NCBI GenBank assembly: GCA_000785145.2
Contig: JSZA02000011.1
Coordinates: 1-64,000 of the forward strand
Source of the DNA: Candidatus Thiomargarita nelsonii
GTDB lineage: Bacteria; Pseudomonadota; Gammaproteobacteria; Beggiatoales; Beggiatoaceae
Reading direction: 5' to 3'
Length of the DNA stretch: 64,000 nucleotides
The translations under genes were made by a program, and so were the position numbers. How positions within the stretch are numbered: the first letter of the stretch is position 1; each line of letters begins with the position of its first letter. The notes under the pieces are model-generated. The model was not told the origin of the DNA and made no database searches. It worked only from the letters and a program-made list of their open reading frames with translations. Positions 40,084 through 48,706 of this stretch are shown here, one piece after another.

Positions 40084-40269
40084 CTACTCATTAAAAGACG
40101 AGATTACCCTTTCAAGCCAAGTCAATGCTTTTCGCTCTAGGCGCCGGGCACGGCTTTCCGGGTCTAGTAAATTTGGGTCGTTTAAGGTCCGTGATATCCA
40201 TGGATACAGTAGATCCTCCGCGCAGCCGTGTCCGAAAGTGAACATCAGCACGCAGAACAAAGCTTTCAC
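40084..40269 (-). CDS. Small exported protein of the composite-element operon
   Basis: 61 aa. Short hydrophobic N-terminus (ALFCVLMFTFGHG) with Cys at about 16, then a helical charged part. Ends 12 nt before the HEEQH gene. Not recognised. Confidence 0.4.
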   Translation of the reverse strand: MKALFCVLMFTFGHGCAEDLLYPWISRTLNDPNLLDPESRARRLERKALTWLERVISSFNE

Positions 40270-40308
40270 TCAAAATACGTCGTTTGTAAAATTATAGCAC
40301 AGCAATTC

Positions 40309-40442
40309 TGGGGTGGTGAAAATAAGCTTCTAATTGGGGGATCGAGTTGATCCTGTTTTTATTCTCTGTTTCACTAGGAATAAAATTGATACCTACTTGG
40401 GATCAGAAAATCAACTTTATTTACTTCTTTTTCACCACCCCA
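40309..40442. repeat. Right bracketing unit, 134 bp
   Basis: Ends TGGGGTGGTGAAAATAAG and CTTCTTTTTCACCACCCCA; the interior has two GATC-rich dyads like those of the left unit. Confidence 0.85.
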
Positions 40443-40516
40443 GGTTTCGCGTGGTATAGAAATTTCCGCTCTCCAGCACTATAATATAAAAGACTATCTA
40501 AAAAAGGAGTTATAAG

Positions 40517-43500
40517 ATGAAATCTTGGCTAAAATACTCATTATTATCAATACTACTTGTGCTGATAATACTCTTTAGCACGCTCGCTTGGCTAATTAGC
40601 ACCGAGTCGGGTTTACGTTTTATTGTTGCACAAGCACAACAATGGAGCCCGGGTGAATTGAAAATCGACACCCTACAAGGGCGCTTGCTGGATAAAATGC
40701 GCCTCACCGGTTTATCTTATCAAGATAAAGAGACCACAATGCAAGTCGATTCATTTCTATTAAATTGGGATAGCAGTGCTTTGTTGGGGGCTAAATTGCA
40801 TGTCAAACAATTGCATATTGATGGCATTGATTTGGATTTGCCCAAAAGTGAAGAAGAAAAAGAGTCCGCGCCGCTTTCAATCCCAGATATAGAATTACCC
40901 GTGCAAATCGCGCTCGATGATGTGCAAATCAACCAAGTCACAATTAAAAGCCCTGGCGCAGAGCCTTTCGTCATTGATAGCATCGAATTGCGATCCACGA
41001 CAACTTCAGTTTTATCTTTACAGCATTTACAGGTCAAATCTCCCCTGTTTAATGCCAAACTGGCGGGCGATGTCGGATTAATCGCACCGCATACAGTACA
41101 AATTGATCTCGATTGGTCTGCCAATTTGCCCGATTTTTCCGTTGCCGGACAAGGGCAATTGAGCGGTGATACGCAAAAACTCGTCTTAACCCACACCGTC
41201 AGTGAGCCCTTAGAAATCGAATTAAATACAACAGTTCGTGATGTGTTAGGCGCGTTGAAAATGGAGGCGGATTTATCATGGCAAGAAATTTACTGGCCTT
41301 TAAATCCCCCCTTAGTCCGCAGTCAACAAGGTCATGCAAACTTATCAGGCGGCTTAGATAATTATCATTTTAATTTAACCACAAATGTGACCGGTAAACA
41401 GGTGCCAGCCGGGCATTGGACAATCACCGCGCAAGGCAATCAAGAAAGCTTGACAATCACCAAACTCCAGTCTGAGACTTTAGAAGGGATGTTAAATGCC
41501 ACAGGCAAAGTCACTTGGCTGCCCAAATTGGTGGGTCAATTAAACTTCAATGCCTCACAGATTAGCCTAAAAGATTTCTGGAAAGATTGGCCCGAAAATT
41601 TCAAACTCAACAGCCAATTGATTGCTAATATTGACGGAGATGATTTCAAAATCAAGCAATTAAAAGTGAGTTTACCTGAAACCAACACCCAAGTGTCTAT
41701 CACGGGTGAGGGTACGCTGGCGGGAGAAAAGACTCGTTTTAACACCACAGTCGCATGGCAAGGCGTGCAATGGCCTTTAGTCGGAGAAGAGTCAATCGTC
41801 ACCATCCAAAAAGGACATGTCGATTTATCCGGCACGCCGCAAAATTATCAGATTGACTTAGAAACCCAATTGGCGGGGGCACAAATTCCACCCAGTCATT
41901 TAGCCCTGACAGGGGGCGGTGATTTACAACAATTTACCGTCGAATCGCTGCATACCAGCCTACTCAAAGGTGCCGTCAATGCCACCGGGCAAATCAATTG
42001 GCAACCCAAATTAGTGGGACAACTCAATCTCAATGTCGAACAAATCACGGTCAAAGATTTTTGGAAAGAGTGGCCTGACAAATTAAGAATCAATAGCCAA
42101 TTGGTCGCACAAATTGACGGAGACCATTTTGAAATCAAGACTTTGAAAGTGAAATTGCCCCAAACCGCTGCACAAGTGTCTCTCCAAGGTAATGGTACGC
42201 TGGCGGGAGAAAAGACTCGTTTTAACGCAACACTGGCATGGCAAGGCGTGCAATGGCCTTTAGTGGGCGAAGACTCAATGGTGACTAGCAAAAACGGGCG
42301 TATTAATTTATCCGGGACACCGCAAAACTATCAAATTGATTTAGAGACCCTATTTGCGGGCGCACAAGTGCCAGCCGGACAATTAGCCCTCGCCGGGCGC
42401 GGAGATTTACAACAATTTACGCTGAACTCGCTGCACAGCAACATTCTAAAAGGTGCCGTCAATGCCACAGCCAAAGTCAGTTGGCAACCAAAATTAGTGG
42501 CACAGATCAATCTCGATGCCGAAAAAATCACTATTAAAGAGTTCTGGAAAGAATGGCCTGACAATTTAACAATTAAAAGCCATTTAGTGGCGGGACTTGA
42601 TGGGCAAGATTTTCAAATTAAACAATTAGACGTTAAATTGCCTGAAACCGCTGCACAACTCTCTCTCCAAGGCGGAGGCACATTGGATGGTGAAAATACC
42701 CGTTTTAACACAACACTCGCATGGCAAGGACTGCAATGGCCTTTAGTCGGCCAATCTTCCTTGGTGACCACTGAAAAAGGCACTCTCAGTGTCGAAGGTA
42801 CGCCCCAAAGCTATCAATTGCGTTTAAATACCGATATTAAGGGCAAAGATATACCCCAAGGGCGTTGGCAAGCGGTCGGTTCTGGCACTGGCAAAGGCTT
42901 CAAACTGGACAGTTTACAAGCTAAAGTCTTAGAAGGCGCACTCAATTTGGCAGGACAAGTCGAATGGCAGCCCGACGTCTCTTGGCAATTGGCGCTAAAA
43001 GGGAACAAGCTCAATCCGGGCAGTCAGTGGACAGAATGGCCGGGCAAAATTGGGCTAGATGTTCATAGCCAAGGTCGTCTCAAAAACGGCAAATTAGAGA
43101 CACAAATTCAAGTGAAACGGGTGCAAGGCCAATTACGCGATTATCCGCTTAAATTCCAAAGCGAAGTCGCTATCAAGGGTGATAACTACAAAATCAAAAC
43201 CTTAAACTTTAACTCAGGCCGTAATCGCTTAACTGCCAATGGAGAATTGGGGCAAAATTCAAATTTAAAGTGGGCTATCAACGCGCCCGATCTGGCTACC
43301 TTATTACCCGAAGGACAGGGCAGTCTCAGCGGCAACGGGCGTTTAAGCGGCCCCCTTAATTCGCCACACCTTACCGTGAACTTAAAAGGCAAATCATTGG
43401 TTTTCCAAGATAAAAGTCTAAAGTCCTTGCAAGCCAAGGTTGATGTCAATCTGCTCAGTCAAGAGGACTTATATTTAAATATTGAAGCCATTGAATTGTT

Positions 43501-45493
43501 GCTAGGTACGACTGAAATTGAGCGTTTTCGTTTACAAGGTAAAGGCAAAGTGACCGATCATACGCTGGTTGCAAGTGTGAGAATGCCTGAAGATCGTTTT
43601 TCACTGAAAGTGAAAGGCGGATTTAAAGAGCCGCGTTGGCAAGGTGAACTACAAAAGATAACCGCTTCAACGGCAAAGGCTGGCTATTGGCAATTACAAG
43701 CACCAGCCGATCTCACCTTGTCCGCGACAGAGGCTAAATTGGCGCGTAGTTGTCTCAAAAACGCACAAAGGGCGAAAGTCTGCACCCAATTGAATTGGCA
43801 AAAAACCGCCGATACCACGCTGCTTGCGACGCTGGAAAAATTACCCTTAAGCCTTGTCCGTGCCTTTTTGCCAGAGGACTCAGATTTAAGTGGCACAGTC
43901 AATGCACGGGTGAGGGCCAATTTACGCCCTGATGGTGGCTTGAAATCAGATGTCCTGATAAAGCTTTCTCCAGGCGTCTTCAAAACAGGCGAAGAGAATG
44001 GGAAAATTCGCCACCACGGTGGTACATTGAAACTCAAAGTCACTGAAGAAAAAGGCTTGGCGGCTCAATTATCGTTTAAATTGCTTAAAAAGAGTGGAAT
44101 AGCGGGGAAATTCAATTTGCCCAACTTCACACAAGTGCCGCCTACGGGTGAGCAACCCATGCAAGGCAGACTGAAAATGACTTTTGCTGATTTCGCTATA
44201 TTACCGACCCTTGTTCCCCATCTCGAAAATACGCAAGGTTGGCTCGGTATGGACGTGAAGGTAGGCGGGACGATGGCGGCGCCGAAAGTGCGCGGACTGA
44301 TACGGGTGCGAAATGCGGCACTCGAATTGCCCGATTTCGGATTAGAACTCAAAAAGTTAAATGCGACTGTCCGCGACTCTGGAGACGATAGCTTCAAAAT
44401 GCAAGTCAATGTGGAGTCGGGAGAAAAAGGTCAATTAAAAGTCAATGGAAAGGCTAAATTATTGTCTGCCACTGACTGGAAAGTCGATTTGAAAATTGCA
44501 GGGAAAAATTTTGAAGTCGTCAATATGCCAGAAGCGTGGGCATTAATTTCGCCCAATCTTAAGATTTCGATGGCGCCGGACCACGTTGATGTCACTGGAG
44601 AAGTGAAGTTGCCAGAAGTCGCTCTGAAATTGCCGGAGAGTACAAGTAGTGCCGTCGGCGTGTCTTCAGATGTTGTCATTGTTAATCCCAAGAATCCTGT
44701 AGAGAAAAAGAAGAATGTTTCAGAAAAAATGGCGATTTCTAGCAAAGTCAAAATTATATTAGGTGATAATGTCACCTTTGATGGGGCAGGCTTCAAAAGC
44801 CGCTTCGGGGGGACAGTGATTGCCAGCAACCAACCGGGTAAAGTCACCGTTGGCAACGGGGAATTGTATATTATTGATGGCACCTATAAGGCTTATGGAC
44901 AAGACTTAAAAATTGACCGTGGGCGGGTGATTTTCACGGGTGGCCTTATAGAAAATCCGGGATTAGACATTCCAGCCTACCGGCATATCAAAAAACCTGG
45001 TAGCAAGCGTAACAAGTTCAAACCCAATTTTGTGGCAGAGGGAGATGTGATTGCGGGTGTGCGTATAGAAGGTACGGCACAATCGCCACAAATAACCTTA
45101 TATTCCGAGCCATCCTTCGATGAAAGCAATATTTTATCTTACATCGTATTGGGCAAACCTATCGCAGAGGCGACAGCAAAAGGTGAAGGTGATGCTCTTG
45201 CTAAGGCGGCGGCTTCTTTATCTTTGAAAGGAGGCGATCACTTTGCTAAAAAAATAGGACAAAAAGTGGGATTAGATGATGTGGGTATTTCGACTGAAAA
45301 CGGACTTGATGAGGCGGCACTGATGGTGGGCAAAGCATTGAGTCCTGGATTATATCTCAGTTATGGAATTGGAATATTTGATGGTAGCCAAGTTTTGCGT
45401 ATGAGTTACGAATTGAGTAAAAATTTGACGCTAGAAAGCGAAACGGGTACGACTGGTAGTGGGGCTGATTTGAGTTATACTTTAGAACGTTAG
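40517..45493 (+). CDS. tamB: TamB, AsmA-like lipid-transfer/autotransporter assembly protein
   Basis: 1658 aa, anchored by one N-terminal helix (LLSILLVLIILFSTLAWLI) and spanning the periplasm. The C-terminal DUF490/TamB domain is complete: GTAQSPQITLYSEP, ILSYIVLGKP, KKIGQKVGLDDVGIS, ALMVGKALSPGLYLSYGIGIFD and the ending LTLESETGTTGSGADLSYTLER. TamB-type proteins form a hydrophobic groove carrying phospholipids to the outer membrane. Residues about 330-820 hold three to four copies of a 161-residue repeat (WPLVGE...SGTPQNYQIDLET...FWKEWPD), making it longer than the usual 1250-1300 aa. No tamA is adjacent. Start has RBS AAAGGAG. Confidence 0.93.
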   Translation: MKSWLKYSLLSILLVLIILFSTLAWLISTESGLRFIVAQAQQWSPGELKIDTLQGRLLDKMRLTGLSYQDKETTMQVDSFLLNWDSSALLGAKLHVKQLHIDGIDLDLPKSEEEKESAPLSIPDIELPVQIALDDVQINQVTIKSPGAEPFVIDSIELRSTTTSVLSLQHLQVKSPLFNAKLAGDVGLIAPHTVQIDLDWSANLPDFSVAGQGQLSGDTQKLVLTHTVSEPLEIELNTTVRDVLGALKMEADLSWQEIYWPLNPPLVRSQQGHANLSGGLDNYHFNLTTNVTGKQVPAGHWTITAQGNQESLTITKLQSETLEGMLNATGKVTWLPKLVGQLNFNASQISLKDFWKDWPENFKLNSQLIANIDGDDFKIKQLKVSLPETNTQVSITGEGTLAGEKTRFNTTVAWQGVQWPLVGEESIVTIQKGHVDLSGTPQNYQIDLETQLAGAQIPPSHLALTGGGDLQQFTVESLHTSLLKGAVNATGQINWQPKLVGQLNLNVEQITVKDFWKEWPDKLRINSQLVAQIDGDHFEIKTLKVKLPQTAAQVSLQGNGTLAGEKTRFNATLAWQGVQWPLVGEDSMVTSKNGRINLSGTPQNYQIDLETLFAGAQVPAGQLALAGRGDLQQFTLNSLHSNILKGAVNATAKVSWQPKLVAQINLDAEKITIKEFWKEWPDNLTIKSHLVAGLDGQDFQIKQLDVKLPETAAQLSLQGGGTLDGENTRFNTTLAWQGLQWPLVGQSSLVTTEKGTLSVEGTPQSYQLRLNTDIKGKDIPQGRWQAVGSGTGKGFKLDSLQAKVLEGALNLAGQVEWQPDVSWQLALKGNKLNPGSQWTEWPGKIGLDVHSQGRLKNGKLETQIQVKRVQGQLRDYPLKFQSEVAIKGDNYKIKTLNFNSGRNRLTANGELGQNSNLKWAINAPDLATLLPEGQGSLSGNGRLSGPLNSPHLTVNLKGKSLVFQDKSLKSLQAKVDVNLLSQEDLYLNIEAIELLLGTTEIERFRLQGKGKVTDHTLVASVRMPEDRFSLKVKGGFKEPRWQGELQKITASTAKAGYWQLQAPADLTLSATEAKLARSCLKNAQRAKVCTQLNWQKTADTTLLATLEKLPLSLVRAFLPEDSDLSGTVNARVRANLRPDGGLKSDVLIKLSPGVFKTGEENGKIRHHGGTLKLKVTEEKGLAAQLSFKLLKKSGIAGKFNLPNFTQVPPTGEQPMQGRLKMTFADFAILPTLVPHLENTQGWLGMDVKVGGTMAAPKVRGLIRVRNAALELPDFGLELKKLNATVRDSGDDSFKMQVNVESGEKGQLKVNGKAKLLSATDWKVDLKIAGKNFEVVNMPEAWALISPNLKISMAPDHVDVTGEVKLPEVALKLPESTSSAVGVSSDVVIVNPKNPVEKKKNVSEKMAISSKVKIILGDNVTFDGAGFKSRFGGTVIASNQPGKVTVGNGELYIIDGTYKAYGQDLKIDRGRVIFTGGLIENPGLDIPAYRHIKKPGSKRNKFKPNFVAEGDVIAGVRIEGTAQSPQITLYSEPSFDESNILSYIVLGKPIAEATAKGEGDALAKAAASLSLKGGDHFAKKIGQKVGLDDVGISTENGLDEAALMVGKALSPGLYLSYGIGIFDGSQVLRMSYELSKNLTLESETGTTGSGADLSYTLER

Positions 45494-45511
45494 TAGGCGC
45501 CAGTCTAATCT

Positions 45512-45549
45512 AAAAATCCTATTTCTTTAAGAAATAGGATTTTTTTTTG
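45512..45549 (+). terminator. Rho-independent terminator after tamB
   Basis: Stem AAATCCTATTTCTT/AAGAAATAGGATTT followed by a run of T. The same stem is at 46662 and 59921. Confidence 0.93.
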
Positions 45550-45587
45550 TTTAAGCTAGAATCACCCTACAATTATCTTTTTTATGC

Positions 45588-45824
45588 TTAGTTGGGTGTA
45601 ACTCCTTCCCAGTTTTTCCGTTTTGCCTTGGCATACCAGTAGAGCGCATCCGCATAGGAGCCGCCTGCTACATATTTTTTTTGCCAGAGCCCTCTAAGAG
45701 TGTTTTCTGGGACATGCGGACAAATTTTTGTTGAGAAATCTTTAAATGTAATCCCATGTTTGTCGGCAAAATTCCTAAGCCAAGCTTTATCACCTGCTTT
45801 AAAATATTGATTATTAATCATATT
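45588..45824 (-). CDS. Small putative DNA-binding protein, cassette 1
   Basis: 78 aa from MNMINNQYF. A helical pattern ITFKDFSTKICPHVPENTLRGLWQKK looks like a helix-turn-helix; the end is YADALYWYAKAKRKNWEGVTPN. A paralogue is at 46717. Both are divergent from an antirepressor-type gene, so a repressor role for the pair of promoters is plausible but not shown. Confidence 0.55.
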   Translation of the reverse strand, partial: NMINNQYFKAGDKAWLRNFADKHGITFKDFSTKICPHVPENTLRGLWQKKYVAGGSYADALYWYAKAKRKNWEGVTPN

Positions 45825-45883
45825 CATTACTCCTGACAAAAAGATTGACATAAACAAATCACTTATTTATAATGATTGCCGCA

Positions 45884-45900
45884 TTAGTCGAATCGACTAA
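45884..45900. promoter_or_regulatory. Palindrome in the divergent promoter region, possible operator
   Basis: TTAGTCG-AAT-CGACTAA, perfect 7-bp arms, between the small gene and the KilA-N gene. Confidence 0.4.
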
Positions 45901-45998
45901 AATTTATGTTTATGCAACACTTAGAAGTGGCGGTTTCCATAGCCGACCAAAGCACATTGGAAACCACCTTAACAATAATCATAAGCAGGAAAATTGTC

Positions 45999-46524
45999 AT
46001 GAATAATATATCAACTATTAGTCGTGAATTCAACGGCACAAAAATCACCCAGCGTAGTGATGGGTATCTTGACGCGACTGCAATGTGCAAAGCGACGGGT
46101 AAATTATTTGCTGATTATCGTCGGCAACATGCAAACCCTGGCCCTCAACAACGCCATGCCTCTGAAAGAGTTCGGAGTCAATCTGCTAGAAACTTGGGGC
46201 GTCAATGGGCTTAAAGCAGATACCCAAGAGCAGACCTTGACAATTTCTGACATCGCCAAGCGGCTTGCTATCAAACCGAGGCAAATCAATCCGCTCCTCA
46301 CAAAAATTGGGCTACAAACCGCAAACCGTGATCATAAAGAGAGACTCTACTACGAACTAACAAACCGAGGCAAGGAACACGGGGTTTACTTGGATACTGG
46401 CAAGAAACATAAAACAGACGGCTGCCCTGTTAGGCAGATCAAATGGTACGATAGTGCTATTGATTTGGTCAAAACCCAGCTTGAGGCCGACTTTGTATTG
46501 GGTGCAGACACCACTCCCGCCTAA
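45999..46524 (+). pseudogene. KilA-N antirepressor-like gene, frameshifted
   Basis: ATG 45999 gives REFNGTKITQRSDGYLDATAMCKATGK, a KilA-N DNA-binding start. At about 46120 the frame changes to GNMQTLALNNAMPLKEFGVNLLETWG, then a C-terminal domain: LTISDIAKRLAIKPRQINPLL, YYELTNRGKEHGVYLDTGKKHK and VRQIKWYDSAIDL. The C-terminal domain is nearly identical to that of the gene at 47150. A deletion or bad join caused the break. Prophage-type regulators; no other phage genes nearby. Confidence 0.75.
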
Positions 46525-46587
46525 AGAATCTTTCCGTGCATAAAATGCACAATCGAGGTAGCGTGTGAGAGCATTGAAAATCAAAGA

Positions 46588-46695
46588 AAGCGAAACGGGT
46601 ACGACAGGAAGTGGGGCGGATTTGAGTTATACTTTAGAACGTTAGCAGGCTCCAGTCTAAAAATCCTATTTCTTAAAGAAATAGGATTTTTTTTT
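46588..46695 (+). repeat. Duplicated tamB 3' end with terminator
   Basis: GAAAGCGAAACGGGTACGAC... to the LSYTLER stop and the terminator repeats 45437-45549 with a few changes. It marks the start of the second copy of the tandem duplication. Confidence 0.92.
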
Positions 46696-46716
46696 GCTGA
46701 GTGTTGAAAAGCCACC

Positions 46717-46950
46717 TTAGTCCGGTGTAACCGCTTTCCAGTTTTTGTGCTTTGCTTGGGCGTACCAATAGAGCACATCGGCATAAGCCCCTTGGGCCGC
46801 GTTCTTTCTTTGCCATAATTTCTCTATTGTTCTTGATTTTGTATGGGGAAAAATCTCAGTCGTCAATTCTTTGAATGTTATGTTATGTTGCTCTGCGAAA
46901 TTTCTAAACCACGTCTTATCTTTCTCTTTAAAATATTGAATATCAGGCAT
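46717..46950 (-). CDS. Small putative DNA-binding protein, cassette 2
   Basis: 77 aa, paralogue of 45588 (FRNFAEQHNITFKELTTEIFPH, YADVLYWYAQAKHKNWKAVTPD), about half identical. Divergent from the Rha-type gene at 47150. Confidence 0.58.
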   Translation of the reverse strand: MPDIQYFKEKDKTWFRNFAEQHNITFKELTTEIFPHTKSRTIEKLWQRKNAAQGAYADVLYWYAQAKHKNWKAVTPD

Positions 46951-46989
46951 ATTTATTTCTCCTCAAAAAATAAAAAAAAATGGTTGACT

Positions 46990-47039
46990 TACGAAAATAG
47001 TGTAGTACAATAGCCACCGTTCTACGAAAATAAGGTAGT
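46990..47039. promoter_or_regulatory. Two direct repeats TACGAAAATA-GTAGT, possible operators
   Basis: TACGAAAATAGTGTAGT (46990-47006) and TACGAAAATAAGGTAGT (47023-47039) lie 33 bp apart, near three helical turns, in the gap between the divergent genes. Confidence 0.45.
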
Positions 47040-47149
47040 TTTTTTGCACAAGAATTTAATTTTTTTTGAGAAATAAGTAGTGACTATCGAAATCGACTCC
47101 AATCAACACCGATAGCCGCTACAACAATTACCAATAGGAGGTTATTGTT

Positions 47150-48034
47150 GTGAGTAATAATACCCAGATTTCGTATAAATCGCAAGTAGTCAATATCATC
47201 AATATTGATGGTACTTTCCGTGTTGATAGTCGCCTAATCGCACAGCGGCTTAGCATTCAACATCGTAATTTTATTGAAAATATTCGCAAATATTCAAGCG
47301 AATTCCATCAGTTAGGAATACTTCCGTTTCAAACGGAAGAAATCAACGGGCGCGGTCAGCCTGAAAAATACGCCCTCCTCAACGAAGACCAAACCATCTT
47401 CGCTCTCACCTTATCGCGCAACACGCCCGAAGTCGTCCAATTGAAATTGGATTTAACGGTGGCCTTTAAAAATGCACGACAAGTTGCTACGCAATCCGCC
47501 GATAAAATGGTCATCTACACCAACAGAGAGCTAATGGAGGAGGTTGCGGAGACATTCAAAGCCTACGCCACAATTTGTTTCAGAGGCAAAAGTTTTTGCG
47601 GGTACTTATTCGCAAAAACTTTTGCCTCTGAATGTATTGGCGTAACGGGCAATCAACTTACTCTTGCAGCCAATAACGCAACAATCAAACACACTGGCAT
47701 CAACCCATTAGAAAGCATGGGTCTAACTCACCTAAGTGCTGATACCCAAGAGCAAACCTTGACAATTTCTGACATCGCCAAGCGGCTTGATATCAAACCT
47801 CAGCAAATCAATCCGATCCTCACAAAGATTGGGCTACAAACCGCAAACAGGGATCATAAAGATCGACTCTACTACGAACTAACAAACCTCGGCAAGGAAC
47901 ACGGGTTTTACTTGGATACTGGCAAGAAACATAAAACAGACGGCTGCCCTGTTAGGCAGATCAAGTGGTACGACAGTGCTATTGAATTGGTCAAAACCCA
48001 CCTTGAGGCCGACTTTGTATTGGGTGCCGCCTAA
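47150..48034 (+). CDS. Rha-type phage regulatory protein/antirepressor
   Basis: 294 aa; GTG start after AGGAGGTTATTGTT. N-terminus is a Rha domain (RVDSRLIAQRLSIQHRNFIENI, GRGQPEKYALLNEDQTIFALTLSRN). The C-terminus is the antirepressor-type domain shared with 45999 (LTISDIAKRLDIKPQQINPIL...YLDTGKKH...IKWYDSAIELV). A 54-bp perfect hairpin sits in frame in the middle (residues about 144-161). Upstream spacing and the opposed 77-aa gene suggest a small regulatory switch. Confidence 0.8.
   Translation: MSNNTQISYKSQVVNIINIDGTFRVDSRLIAQRLSIQHRNFIENIRKYSSEFHQLGILPFQTEEINGRGQPEKYALLNEDQTIFALTLSRNTPEVVQLKLDLTVAFKNARQVATQSADKMVIYTNRELMEEVAETFKAYATICFRGKSFCGYLFAKTFASECIGVTGNQLTLAANNATIKHTGINPLESMGLTHLSADTQEQTLTISDIAKRLDIKPQQINPILTKIGLQTANRDHKDRLYYELTNLGKEHGFYLDTGKKHKTDGCPVRQIKWYDSAIELVKTHLEADFVLGAA
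47579..47632. repeat. Perfect 22-bp hairpin inside the Rha-type gene
   Basis: Arms TTCAGAGGCAAAAGTTTTTG(CG) and complement around GGTACTTATT. It encodes FRGKSFCGYLFAKTFASE in frame, which looks inserted between AYATIC and CIGVTGNQ. Confidence 0.85.
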
Positions 48035-48039
48035 AGAAT

Positions 48040-48291
48040 CTATCTGCCTTTTGTTGACTCGCAAATAATTAGAGCAAAGCCCCTTGGCACAAGGGGCGGA
48101 TTTAAGTGAATGACCTTGCTTTTCAAAATGGAAATCCAGATGCCTTGAGAAGGCACGTCAAGCTTGAGCCATGCTTGTGTCAATAGATTGTCTAATTTGT
48201 CATTTGGGATAGCTTGTTGGGCACTGAGCCGTTTTTGTTTTAGGCTCGCCCATTTGATGGCACTATTGCCCATGTCGATTAAAAGCTTCAT
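48040..48291 (-). pseudogene. Fragment copy of coaX
   Basis: MKLLIDMGNSAIKWASLKQK to about residue 53 duplicates the start of coaX at 51473, then jumps to a short piece equal to the middle of coaX (about 50850) and to unrelated sequence. An internal deletion of about 440 bp relative to coaX. Not functional: the acidic and ATP-binding residues after the first motif are gone. Confidence 0.85.
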
Positions 48292-48518
48292 AGATTTTAA
48301 TGTATTTTGTTTAATTACCTTTTAAAAAAACATCCGCCCGCTGAAGTAGTAATTCTAAACGATCTGCTAGTATAATATTTGACAGTATTTCTCAATGTTG
48401 CCTTTATTTGTTATTATCGTTGAGCAAATTTGATTTGACGTCTTATGCAATTTTTATACAAGTTATCAGTTATCGCGATTTTTTATTGAATTTTCATAAC
48501 GAAAGGGGAATTGAACTT

Positions 48519-48704
48519 ATGGATATTAAAGAAATTACTGAGAACATGACTCAAACGATGGAAAAAATGACGCAAAAAGAAAAATTTGACCTGTTTCTAT
48601 CCGCAAAGATCATCGATAAAGATGGTTATTATCACCCTGATTTCTTTTCTGAATCAACGGTTAAAGCAGATAGAGAGGCGAAAACAGCATTTAGGAAGCA
48701 ATAA
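48519..48704 (+). CDS. Small partner protein, second ART-like module
   Basis: 61 aa, helical start (MDIKEITENMTQTMEKMT), ending FLSAKIIDKDGYYHPDFFSE... Comparable in design to 14059-14208. RBS GAAAGGGG. The promoter region (48378-48478) is repeated at 49382-49580. Confidence 0.5.
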   Translation: MDIKEITENMTQTMEKMTQKEKFDLFLSAKIIDKDGYYHPDFFSESTVKADREAKTAFRKQ

Positions 48705-48706
48705 TT

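Larger units (their letters stand above)
38530..40442. mobile_element. Composite element bracketed by two TGGGGTGGTGAAAA inverted-repeat units
   Basis: The two bracketing units (38530-38649 and 40309-40442) each have inverted ends TGGGGTGGTGAAAA / TTTTCACCACCCCA. The 9-bp direct repeat GGTTTCGCG lies only at the outer borders (38521-38529 and 40443-40451); the inner borders do not match each other. This is what one transposition of the whole 1.9-kb block would leave. Inside are a solute-binding/vWA gene fragment and a three-gene minus-strand operon. No transposase is inside. Confidence 0.78.

Noticed and set aside
40720..44883. Several long minus-strand frames inside tamB
   Set aside because: They shadow the conserved tamB frame; long antisense frames are expected from its biased codons.
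45588..48034. Intact prophage
   Set aside because: Only antirepressor-type and small regulatory genes are present; no integrase, structural, lysis or packaging genes.
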